5,885 nucleotides of DNA from an uncultured Klebsiella sp. (GCA_902490055.1 CABUCP010000226.1:1-5885); one strand, 5' to 3'; counted from the stretch's first letter, positions 1-5,557 are shown. Notes: generated by a model from the letters alone, not told the origin. Numbers and translations are program-made.

Positions 1-1
1 G

Positions 2-634
2 TCTTACCCACAGCACACCATTATCACCGAAGAAAGCGGTGAACACGCTGGTGAAGATCAGGATGTTCAATGGGTTATCGATCCACTGGATGGCACCACC
101 AACTTCGTTAAACGTCTGCCGCACTTCTCCGTTTCCATCGCCGTACGCATTAAAGGCCGTACTGAAGTCGCCGTGGTTTACGATCCAATGCGTAACGAAC
201 TGTTCACCGCCACCCGCGGTCAAGGCGCGCAGCTGAACGGTTACCGCCTGCGCGGCAGCAACGCTCGCGATCTCGACGGCACCATCATCGCTACCGGTTT
301 CCCGTTCAAAGCGAAGCAGCACGCTACCGCTTACATGAACATCCTCGGCAACATGTTCACCGAGTGCGCGGACTTCCGCCGCACCGGTTCCGCTGCGCTG
401 GATCTGGCCTACGTTGCCGCTGGCCGCGTTGACGGTTACTTCGAAATCGCCCTGAAACCATGGGATTTCGCCGCTGGCGAACTGATCGCGCGTGAAGCAG
501 GCGCTATCGTTTGTGATTTCACCGGTGGTCATAACTACATGACGACGGGCAACATCGTCGCCGGTAACCCGCGCGTCGTTAAAGCGATGCTGGCGAACAT
601 GCGCGAGCAACTGAGCGAAGCGCTGAAGCGTTAA
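2..634 (+). CDS. suhB: Inositol-1-monophosphatase / Nus-associated factor SuhB, 3' part
   Basis: The gene runs in from the left edge, and 210 codons plus the stop are present. If the protein has the 267-residue length of E. coli SuhB, the first whole codon is Ser58. The Mg-dependent inositol monophosphatase family motifs are visible in order: the TEES segment with Glu67; the DPLDGTTNF motif with Asp84 and Asp87; and the WDFAAGE motif with Asp212. These are the metal-binding and catalytic residues of the family, and none is altered. In E. coli, SuhB is a cytoplasmic enzyme that also binds RNA polymerase and NusA in the antitermination complex on rRNA operons. The C-terminus (LSEALKR) matches the E. 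coli end, so the stop is intact. Transcription ends at the hairpin directly downstream. The identification is by close recall of the E. coli protein and is very secure; only the N-terminal 57 residues lie outside the window. Confidence 0.98.
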   Translation, partial: SYPQHTIITEESGEHAGEDQDVQWVIDPLDGTTNFVKRLPHFSVSIAVRIKGRTEVAVVYDPMRNELFTATRGQGAQLNGYRLRGSNARDLDGTIIATGFPFKAKQHATAYMNILGNMFTECADFRRTGSAALDLAYVAAGRVDGYFEIALKPWDFAAGELIAREAGAIVCDFTGGHNYMTTGNIVAGNPRVVKAMLANMREQLSEALKR

Positions 635-649
635 TGTCTCGCTGAATAT

Positions 650-677
650 AAAAAGGAAGCCGCGGCTTCCTTTTTTT
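650..677. terminator. Bidirectional rho-independent terminator between suhB and the NicO gene
   Basis: A perfect inverted repeat (GGAAGC, loop CGCG, GCTTCC; stem at 655-660 with 665-670) is flanked by five A on the left and seven T on the right. It therefore gives a hairpin plus U-tract on both strands. It lies 16 bases after the suhB stop and 7 bases beyond the stop of the facing NicO gene, so it can end both convergent transcripts. Confidence 0.92.
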
Positions 678-683
678 ATATCG

Positions 684-1664
684 TTAAAATGGCCGCAGGC
701 CTCCGCCCGGCGGAACTGCGCTGCTCCACATCACGATCGCGGCCGCTAATAGCGCCACGCCGCCGGCCAACGCCAGCGTCGCCCAACCAACCTGTTGCCA
801 CAGCGCCGGCGCCTGATGGCGACTGAGCCGAATCGCCCACTGACGGAATCCGTGCACCAGCAGCGCCAGCCCGCTTATCGTCAGCGAAGTGCCTGCCGCC
901 ATGGCCAGCGCCGCCGCCATACCCCAGTTGAAGACGCCGATCACCTTACTGAACAGCAGCACCATAATCGCCCCGGAACAGGGACGCATGCCCATCGACA
1001 GCACAATCGCCAGCCTGGCGCGCCAGTCATCGCCGCTCTGTAGCTGATCCGGCGCCGGAAGATGCTGATGGCCGCAGCCGCAGTGTTCATCATGCACATG
1101 CTGCGGCGTAAAAGCGGTGAAGGTCGGCCGCCGCAGCAGAACGCGCAGTTTTTTCAACGCCCGCCAGCACAGCAGAATTCCCAGCACGCCTACCAGCAGA
1201 TAGCTGCCCTTCTCGAGCCAGAAGCTACTGAGATGCAGCTGGCGCGCCGGAAGCTGCAGCAGCGTCAATACCACCACCACCAGCACGATTGCCACCAGCC
1301 CCTGCAGCAGCGATGCCGCCAGCGTCAGAGCGATACTGGACTTGAGCTTCGACGGATGGGTGGCAAGCCAGGTGGTAATCACAATTTTTCCGTGACCGGG
1401 ACCAAGCGCGTGCAGCACGCCATAGACGAAGCTGAACCCGAGCAGCGAGAGCCCCGCCGCCGCCGGGTTGTCGGCCACCGCCTGCAGCAAGCGGCTAAGC
1501 TCAAGATTCAATGCGCGTTGCCAGACCGCGCTCTGCAACAGCACCTGCGGCCAGGCCAGCCACAACCAGACCCCACTGGCGGCGGCCAGCGCCAGAAACA
1601 GCGCTAATGGCCACAGCGGTTTCCAACGCGAAGCCCGCGCGCGCGGCGTAAATACTACTGACAT
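684..1664 (-). CDS. NicO-family metal transporter, ZevB-like inner-membrane protein
   Basis: This 326-residue hydrophobic protein belongs to the NicO nickel/cobalt transporter family (RcnA, HoxN/NixA-like, ZevB). There is a first membrane segment near residues 17-39 and further hydrophobic segments at about 71-87, 110-138, 152-168, 217-270 and 293-313. The two family signature regions are present: HALGPGHGK at 85-93, with His85 and His91, and GMRPCSGA at 225-232, with Cys229. Between them lies a loop rich in metal ligands (residues 189-201, HVHDEHCGCGHQH). The start ATG has AAGGTG eight bases upstream and overlaps the end of the preceding DUF1007 gene by 10 bases, which implies translational coupling. 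The pairing with a secreted DUF1007 protein matches H. influenzae ZevA/ZevB, a zinc acquisition system. Other NicO proteins, such as RcnA, export nickel and cobalt. The metal and direction of transport cannot be read from the sequence; an annotation of nickel/cobalt transporter would be equally defensible. Confidence 0.9.
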   Translation of the reverse strand: MSVVFTPRARASRWKPLWPLALFLALAAASGVWLWLAWPQVLLQSAVWQRALNLELSRLLQAVADNPAAAGLSLLGFSFVYGVLHALGPGHGKIVITTWLATHPSKLKSSIALTLAASLLQGLVAIVLVVVVLTLLQLPARQLHLSSFWLEKGSYLLVGVLGILLCWRALKKLRVLLRRPTFTAFTPQHVHDEHCGCGHQHLPAPDQLQSGDDWRARLAIVLSMGMRPCSGAIMVLLFSKVIGVFNWGMAAALAMAAGTSLTISGLALLVHGFRQWAIRLSRHQAPALWQQVGWATLALAGGVALLAAAIVMWSSAVPPGGGLRPF

Positions 1665-2293
1665 TTCAGCGTCACCTTCTGGGCGAAATAGTTACCCAGT
1701 TCCATATCTTCCGCCGGCGCATCCTCTTTATCGAGCGACTGCGCATAGGAGAGCATTTTGTCGTTGGGCTTCGGCGTCATCACCGTCGCCTTACAGATTG
1801 CCTGTACGTCGGCCGCCAGCGAAAAATCGCTATCCTGCTCATAAAACATATCGACGTAGTAGGTCGGGTCAAACGTGGATAGCGTGAAGGTTTGCCCGGC
1901 GAGCGGCTGCGGCGTCGCCAGCGGCAGGGTAAAGGTCAGGACCGCCTGCAGCCCGCTGCGCGCCAGGCCATAGCCATCCGGGCGGTTAGCGAACTTAACC
2001 TTCTGGCCGTTATGCCACAGCTCGCTGAAATAATGCTGCCCGAGCACGTTAGCCATCACCTCCGCCGCCAGCTTTTTCCACACTTCACTTCCCGGTTGGG
2101 CATTGCCGGCGTCATAGAGGAGATCCGATGAGGTGATTTCGTCCATCGTCCAACGCATGTTAAAACCGGTCAGCACACCATCTTTAACCACCGGCTCGCT
2201 ATGCAAACTAATGAAGCTATGCGGATGCGCAGCGGCTGAAAATGATAAAACCATGAAAAATGCTGCACTCACGCATTGTTTCACTCTCTTCAT
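1655..2293 (-). CDS. Periplasmic DUF1007 protein, ZevA-like metal-binding partner
   Basis: This 212-residue protein has a Sec signal peptide: basic MKRVKQ, a hydrophobic stretch at 8-19, and a likely Ala-Ala-Ala cleavage site after residue 22. The mature form would begin His-Pro-His-Ser, a potential metal-binding N-terminus. The FDPTYYVDM segment (141-149) is the block I associate with DUF1007. Cys168 and Cys211 could form a disulfide in the periplasm. I chose the ATG at 2291-2293 because GAGGAA lies three bases upstream of it and it places the signal peptide at the N-terminus. The frame stays open for 27 more codons upstream, but these encode a polar stretch with no signal features. The stop overlaps the start of the NicO gene by 10 bases, so the two form an operon. 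In H. influenzae, ZevA binds zinc and works with the NicO-type ZevB; that role is inferred here from family and pairing. No clear promoter is visible upstream. Confidence 0.88.
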   Translation of the reverse strand: MKRVKQCVSAAFFMVLSFSAAAHPHSFISLHSEPVVKDGVLTGFNMRWTMDEITSSDLLYDAGNAQPGSEVWKKLAAEVMANVLGQHYFSELWHNGQKVKFANRPDGYGLARSGLQAVLTFTLPLATPQPLAGQTFTLSTFDPTYYVDMFYEQDSDFSLAADVQAICKATVMTPKPNDKMLSYAQSLDKEDAPAEDMELGNYFAQKVTLKCQ

Positions 2294-2315
2294 CTGTTCC
2301 TCACGTGAAAAATTC

Positions 2316-2331
2316 TGTGAACTTCGCCAGC
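2316..2331 (+). promoter_or_regulatory. Weak CRP-like half site upstream of csiE
   Basis: A perfect left half TGTGA (2316-2320) is followed after six bases by CCAGC, which matches the right half TCACA at only two of five positions. Its centre is about 71 bases upstream of the start point suggested by the sigma-S-like -10. E. coli csiE is reported to be under cAMP-CRP control, which is the reason to note it. The sequence alone is weak support. Confidence 0.25.
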
Positions 2332-2381
2332 AATCCTGATCTAAAGGCGGCTCACCGCCCTGCTCACCCTGCATCCTTTGG

Positions 2382-2389
2382 CTATTCTT
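2382..2389 (+). promoter_or_regulatory. Sigma-S-like -10 element of csiE
   Basis: CTATTCTT differs at two bases from the sigma-S -10 consensus CTATACTT, and keeps the C just before the hexamer and the two T at its end. A start near 2395 would leave a leader of about 23 bases before the csiE ATG. E. coli csiE (carbon starvation induced) depends on sigma-S, which agrees. No -35 is needed for this class and none is obvious. Confidence 0.5.
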
Positions 2390-2417
2390 AGCTGAAACCC
2401 TAACTGGAACTTACCAG

Positions 2418-3695
2418 ATGATGACTGTCATTGAACCACCATCTGCGCTTTCCAGTCCACAGCGCCGTAGCCAGGTGCTCCTGATGTTCTATTTACCGGG
2501 ACAATCCGTCACACCGCAACACCTGGTCAGACTTAACCAGGTGGATGAGGCGACGGCCCAACAGGATATCGCGGAGACGGGACGCGAAATTCAGCGTTAT
2601 CATCGACTGACTCTCGCATCACAGATGGACGGCAGCTATCGGATTGAAGGCGCCGCGCTCGATCAACGTCTGTGCCTGCTGCACGCGCTGCGGCGCGGGC
2701 TGCGTCTGTGTCCGCATTTTGTACATCACCATTTTACCCCAGCGTTAAAAACGCAGCTTAAACAGCAGGGTATCGCCCGAACCTTGTATGATGATACCAA
2801 TCTACAGGCGCTGGTGAATCGCTGCGCGCGCACGCTGAACCGGCAATTTGACTGCCGGGACGGGCAGTTTCTGCGCCTGTATCTCCAGTATTGCCTGCTG
2901 CAACACCACCTTGGCCAGTCGCCGGATTTCACCCGCCAACAGCGCAGTTGGGCCCAGGCGGCGACGGAATTTACCCTAGCGACCGAAATCGTCCGTCACT
3001 GGCAGCGCCGGGTCAGCGCCACGCCGCACGCCGGCGAGCAGCATTTCCTGGCGCTTCTGTTTATGCTGTTGAAAACGCCGGATCCCATTCACGATGGCCA
3101 TCAACAGGATAGACGTTTGCACCTGGCGATTGCCGGGCTGATCCATCGCTTCCAGAATCTGGCGGGCCACCCGTTTAGCGATGAGCAGGGATTAAGCGAC
3201 CAGCTCTATATACATCTTTCTCAGGCTCTGAACCGCAGCGTTTTCGCCATCGGTATCGACAATGCCCTGCCGGAAGAGATCGGTCGCCTGTATCCGCGCC
3301 TGATGCGCACCACTCAAAGCGCATTACGTGATTTCGAAACGGCCTATCATATTCAATTCAATCAGGAAGAGGTGAGCTTAATTGCGGTGATCTTCGGCGC
3401 CTGGCTGATGCAGAAAACCGATCTGCATGAAAAGCAGGTGGTGCTGTTGACTCGCGATAATAATGCGCTGGAGCAGGCGCTGGAATTACAATTGCGGGAA
3501 TTGACCCTGCTGCCGTTGAACATCAAATATTTAAGCGTGGAGCAGTTTCAGAAAGAAGGCGCGCCGAAAGATGTGACCTTGGTGGTCACGCCGTACACTA
3601 TCGCGCTACCGCTGTTTTCGCCGCCGCTGATTCATGCTGAAGAGAGCTTCAGCGATCACCAGCGGCAGCAGATTTGCAAAATGCTTGAGCGCTAG
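2418..3695 (+). CDS. csiE: Stationary-phase inducible PRD-domain protein CsiE
   Basis: This 425-residue protein aligns from end to end with the E. coli protein of 426 residues, including the shared blocks DIAETGREI, DDTNLQALVN, AIGIDN, VIFGAWLM and LPLFSPPLI. The N-terminal part (about 14-85) looks like a helix-turn-helix region. Residues of about 235-335 form a PTS regulation domain (PRD), with His266 in HLSQALNRS at the place where PRDs usually carry a phosphorylatable histidine. The last 85 residues look like a degenerate PTS EIIB domain. Two adjacent ATG codons begin the gene. I took the first, as in E. coli; the ribosome binding site is weak (CTGGAA, GGA nine bases upstream). In E. coli the gene is induced in stationary phase by sigma-S and cAMP-CRP, and its target is not known to me. 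By architecture it should be a PTS-linked regulator, but the function is unproven. The 3' end overlaps hcaT, as noted separately. Confidence 0.97.
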   Translation: MMTVIEPPSALSSPQRRSQVLLMFYLPGQSVTPQHLVRLNQVDEATAQQDIAETGREIQRYHRLTLASQMDGSYRIEGAALDQRLCLLHALRRGLRLCPHFVHHHFTPALKTQLKQQGIARTLYDDTNLQALVNRCARTLNRQFDCRDGQFLRLYLQYCLLQHHLGQSPDFTRQQRSWAQAATEFTLATEIVRHWQRRVSATPHAGEQHFLALLFMLLKTPDPIHDGHQQDRRLHLAIAGLIHRFQNLAGHPFSDEQGLSDQLYIHLSQALNRSVFAIGIDNALPEEIGRLYPRLMRTTQSALRDFETAYHIQFNQEEVSLIAVIFGAWLMQKTDLHEKQVVLLTRDNNALEQALELQLRELTLLPLNIKYLSVEQFQKEGAPKDVTLVVTPYTIALPLFSPPLIHAEESFSDHQRQQICKMLER

Positions 3696-3700
3696 GCGCT
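3688..3700. other. Tail-to-tail stop overlap of csiE and hcaT inside an inverted repeat
   Basis: The csiE stop TAG (3693-3695) and the hcaT stop TAG on the other strand (3692-3694) share the self-complementary CTAG at 3692-3695. They sit in the inverted repeat AGCGC, TAG, GCGCT. There is no T-tract on either side, so this is not a convincing terminator. Each transcript probably runs some way antisense into its neighbour. Confidence 0.8.
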
Positions 3701-4828
3701 TACCGCTTTCGGCCGCACGACCAGCGCCGGTAGCGCCACCAGCGCCATCACCCAGAAGACGCCCTGATGTAGATGCTGATAGAGGAAGCCGGCAAACACC
3801 GTCATCACCGCAATACTGCCTCCCATTGCTACCGCCGAGTAAACGGCCTGCAGGCGGATAACCTCGTTCCCCTGCCGCGCGGCGATATAACGCATCGCCG
3901 CCAGATGACAAACGGTAAAGGTGCCACAGTGCAGGATCTGCGCAACGAGCAGCCAGGGAAGATCGGTGGTCCAGCCCATGATGGTCCAGCGCGCCACGCC
4001 GCACACCGCCGAGAGCAGCAGCAGATCGCGCGCGCTAAAGCGGCGGAAGACCTTTTTACTGAGCGCGAAAATCACCACCTCGGCGACGACGCCAAGCGAC
4101 CACAAATAGCCGACGGCGGAAGCCGAATAGCCCGCCTGCTGCCAGTACAGCGCGCTAAAGCCATAGTAGGCGGCATGCGCCCCCTGCAACAGGCAAACGC
4201 AGGCCAGGAAGCGCCAGCTTTGCCGCACCAGGCTAAGCCACGCCGGTAATCCCGCCGCTTCCTGATGGCGGTTTTCCCCCTGCGGCATCACCGAGGGTTT
4301 CAGTAACATCCCTAAGAGCATCGAAGCAATGCCCAGGCTTAGCATCAGCAGAATCGCCCGATAATCAAACAGGCTCACCAGTTTACCGGTCAACGCCGAA
4401 CCGATGACGAAGGCAATCGAGCCCCATAGTCGCACCCGGCCATAGTCCATGGTTATCTGTTTTTGCCAGGTATTGGCCAGCGCGTCGGTCAGCGGCACCA
4501 ATGGCGAGAAAAAGAGGTTGAAGCCAACGATAATCACCATCAGCCACGCCACTTGCCCGCCCACCCAGAAAGCAAGAGCAAAGAGCAGCGTCAGCAACGC
4601 CAGGATGCGCAGCGCGCTAATCAAACGGGAAGGATCGCTGACCCGCGGCGCGATCAGCAAACTGCCGAGAAAACGCGCCACCAGCCCGGCGCCAAGCAGC
4701 ACACCGATGGTTTCCGGCGTCAAGCCGACCCCAGCCAGCCAGACGCTCCAGAAAGGCAGAAAAATACCGTAGCTAAAAAAGTAGGTGAAGTAACTGAGCG
4801 CCAGCCAGCGCGTGGAGTGCAAGACCAT
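3692..4828 (-). CDS. hcaT: Major facilitator transporter HcaT, putative 3-phenylpropionate permease
   Basis: This 378-residue inner-membrane protein belongs to the major facilitator superfamily, with about twelve hydrophobic segments. It is very close to E. coli HcaT (379 residues): the blocks LTPETIG, GAGLVARFLGSLLIAPRVSD, LTDALANTWQKQ, LLQGAHAAYYGFSALYWQ and CGTFTVCHLAAMRYIAARQG are shared or nearly so. I chose the start MVLHSTRW at 4826-4828. It matches the E. coli start and has GGGAGG seven bases upstream. The frame is open for 30 more codons upstream, but that extension runs through the probable leader and encodes a basic stretch unlike the family. The assigned substrate, 3-phenylpropionic acid, rests on the linkage to the hca genes in E. 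coli. Those genes (hcaR, hcaEFCBD) are not next to it here, so the substrate is less certain in this organism. Confidence 0.95.
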   Translation of the reverse strand: MVLHSTRWLALSYFTYFFSYGIFLPFWSVWLAGVGLTPETIGVLLGAGLVARFLGSLLIAPRVSDPSRLISALRILALLTLLFALAFWVGGQVAWLMVIIVGFNLFFSPLVPLTDALANTWQKQITMDYGRVRLWGSIAFVIGSALTGKLVSLFDYRAILLMLSLGIASMLLGMLLKPSVMPQGENRHQEAAGLPAWLSLVRQSWRFLACVCLLQGAHAAYYGFSALYWQQAGYSASAVGYLWSLGVVAEVVIFALSKKVFRRFSARDLLLLSAVCGVARWTIMGWTTDLPWLLVAQILHCGTFTVCHLAAMRYIAARQGNEVIRLQAVYSAVAMGGSIAVMTVFAGFLYQHLHQGVFWVMALVALPALVVRPKAVSA

Positions 4829-4900
4829 GATTCCCTCCCAAATGGAAACCCTAGTCTGGCGATAAACCCCGGCGCGAGCAAACCTGGGTCTCACTCTCTG

Positions 4901-4917
4901 TGTACTCATTGAGTACA
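4901..4917. promoter_or_regulatory. Perfect 17-bp palindrome, candidate operator upstream of hcaT
   Basis: TGTACTCA, T, TGAGTACA is an exact inverted repeat with a one-base centre. It has the size and symmetry of a dimeric repressor operator. It lies about 70 bases upstream of the hcaT start codon and at the likely start point of the candidate hcaT promoter. I do not recognise the regulator. Confidence 0.5.
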
Positions 4918-4923
4918 TTTGTC

Positions 4924-4953
4924 TTTAAATCGTGAGAAGCATCACACTAGCAA
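4924..4953 (-). promoter_or_regulatory. Candidate hcaT promoter
   Basis: On the minus strand, TTGCTA (4948-4953, four of six bases of the -35 consensus) and TTTAAA (4924-4929, four of six of the -10 consensus) are 18 bases apart. Transcription would start near 4917, at the edge of the 17-bp palindrome, giving a leader of roughly 90 bases. Both hexamers are only fair matches. Confidence 0.35.
4931..4946. promoter_or_regulatory. CRP-like site between hcaT and yphA
   Basis: CGTGA, six bases (GAAGCA), TCACA matches nine of ten bases of the CRP consensus TGTGA-N6-TCACA. Three A/T bases precede the left half. It falls in the spacer of the candidate hcaT promoter, where it would repress. It could instead activate a promoter toward yphA, for example one with a -10 at TATTAA (4974-4979), which puts the site about 47 bases upstream. 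Which gene it serves is unclear. Confidence 0.5.
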
Positions 4954-5100
4954 GATGAGGCGGCCTCCGGCTGTATTAAAAAAAATCCGATAAACGGGTA
5001 TCAAAGTGCTATCGCCGTCTCGACTCAACCCGCGCTAAACGAGGCGCAACAATATTATTTTTCCGCCGTGGCGGGGAGTAAAAATGTGTATTACGTTTAG

Positions 5101-5116
5101 ATCACACGCCTGTGAT
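5101..5116. repeat. ATCACA/TGTGAT inverted repeat before the yphA ribosome binding site
   Basis: ATCACA, CGCC, TGTGAT is a perfect inverted repeat with six-base arms, ending one base before AAGGA of yphA. The arms have the outward order opposite to a CRP site, and their spacing is four rather than six bases, so I do not call it one. In the RNA it could form a small hairpin next to the ribosome binding site. Confidence 0.4.
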
Positions 5117-5128
5117 AAAGGACTGATT

Positions 5129-5546
5129 ATGAACACGCTACGCTATTTTGACTTTGGCTCATCTCGCCATGTCCTGCTGTTAATCGCACGTATTGCTATC
5201 GTGCTGCTGTTCATTATTTTTGGCTATCCAAAGCTGATGGGCTTTAGCGGGACGGTACAGTATATGGCGTCATCCGGCGCGCCGATGCCGACGCTGGCGG
5301 CAATTATCGCGGTGATCATGGAGGTTCCGGCCGCCATCCTGATCGTGTTAGGTTTCTTCACCCGTCCGCTGGCGGTGATCTTTATCTTCTATACCCTCGG
5401 AACCGCGGTTATTGGTCATCATTACTATGACCGGCGATGCGGTAGTACCGAATATGATTAACTTTTATAAGAATGTCAGTATCGCCGGAGCCTTCCTGCT
5501 GCTGGCGATAACCGGCCCGGGCGCGATTTCGATAGATCGCCGCTAA
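5129..5546 (+). pseudogene. yphA: DoxX-family membrane protein YphA, frameshifted
   Basis: The first 101 codons ([10 protein letters not shown] to IGHHYYD) follow E. coli YphA closely, with DoxX-type hydrophobic segments at about 14-32, 55-75 and 80-95. The frame then breaks: the encoded protein ends RRCGSTEYD and stops at 5459-5461, after 110 residues. The lost C-terminus continues in another frame from 5427 ([16 protein letters not shown]...) to TAA at 5544-5546. This holds the fourth membrane segment and the end GAISIDRR. Restoring five bases joins 101 and 39 residues to give 140, exactly the E. coli length. I placed the start at 5129, as in E. coli; AAGGA lies six bases upstream. An in-frame ATG at 5084 with GGGAG five bases upstream would add 15 residues. 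DoxX proteins are small membrane proteins of poorly known role, some linked to redox stress. Unless this is a sequencing error, the protein is truncated and probably inactive. Confidence 0.9.
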
Positions 5547-5557
5547 TCCGCAAACAC

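Larger units (their letters stand above)
2294..2417. other. Divergent intergenic region between the ZevA-like gene and csiE
   Basis: This 124-base gap must carry the promoters of both divergent units. It holds the csiE sigma-S-like element at 2382-2389. It also has a small hairpin (GGCGG, CTCA, CCGCC at 2346-2359), a GCTCACC direct repeat (2350-2356 and 2362-2368), and the palindrome TCACGTGA at 2301-2308, which overlaps the ribosome binding site of the ZevA-like gene. I looked for the near-palindromic Zur operator known from E. coli and saw none. I saw no good -10/-35 pair on the minus strand. Confidence 0.6.
4829..5128. other. 300-base divergent regulatory region between hcaT and yphA
   Basis: No gene is supported here. 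The region holds the hcaT ribosome binding site, a 17-bp palindrome (4901-4917), a possible hcaT promoter (4924-4953), a CRP-like site (4931-4946), an AT-rich patch at 4974-4985, a short GC hairpin (CCGCC, GT, GGCGG at 5063-5074) and two in-frame candidate starts for yphA. In E. coli this position between the two genes holds hcaR and hcaEFCBD; I see no recognisable remnant of them. Confidence 0.7.

Noticed and set aside
1062..1607. A long open frame on the plus strand opposite the NicO gene (181 codons).
   Set aside because: It is Gln/Arg/His-rich, has no recognisable family, and is the antisense shadow of a well-supported GC-rich coding gene.
2294..2374. Longer start for the ZevA-like gene, adding 27 residues.
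   Set aside because: The extension is polar and would bury the signal peptide. The downstream ATG has a clear GAGGAA ribosome binding site.
3606..4004. A 132-codon minus-strand frame spanning the csiE/hcaT junction.
   Set aside because: It is out of frame with hcaT and antisense to the csiE end, with an Arg/Gly-rich composition unlike a folded protein.
4463..4912. Open frames on the plus strand opposite hcaT, including one of 149 codons.
   Set aside because: Their composition is typical of antisense frames, with many Gln, Arg and Pro. HcaT on the other strand is near-identical to a known protein.
4829..4918. Longer start for hcaT, adding 30 residues.
   Set aside because: E. coli HcaT starts at the equivalent of the downstream ATG, which has GGGAGG at good spacing. 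The extension reads through the palindrome and likely leader.
4956..4968. Tight GAGGC-G-GCCTC repeat before the A-rich patch, considered as a terminator.
   Set aside because: The loop is too short for a stable hairpin in that register, no T-tract follows on the plus strand, and no gene ends nearby.
5101..5116. ATCACA-CGCC-TGTGAT considered as a CRP site.
   Set aside because: The arms are in the inverted order and the spacer is four bases. Pairing either arm with the proper outer half site gives only one or two of five matches.
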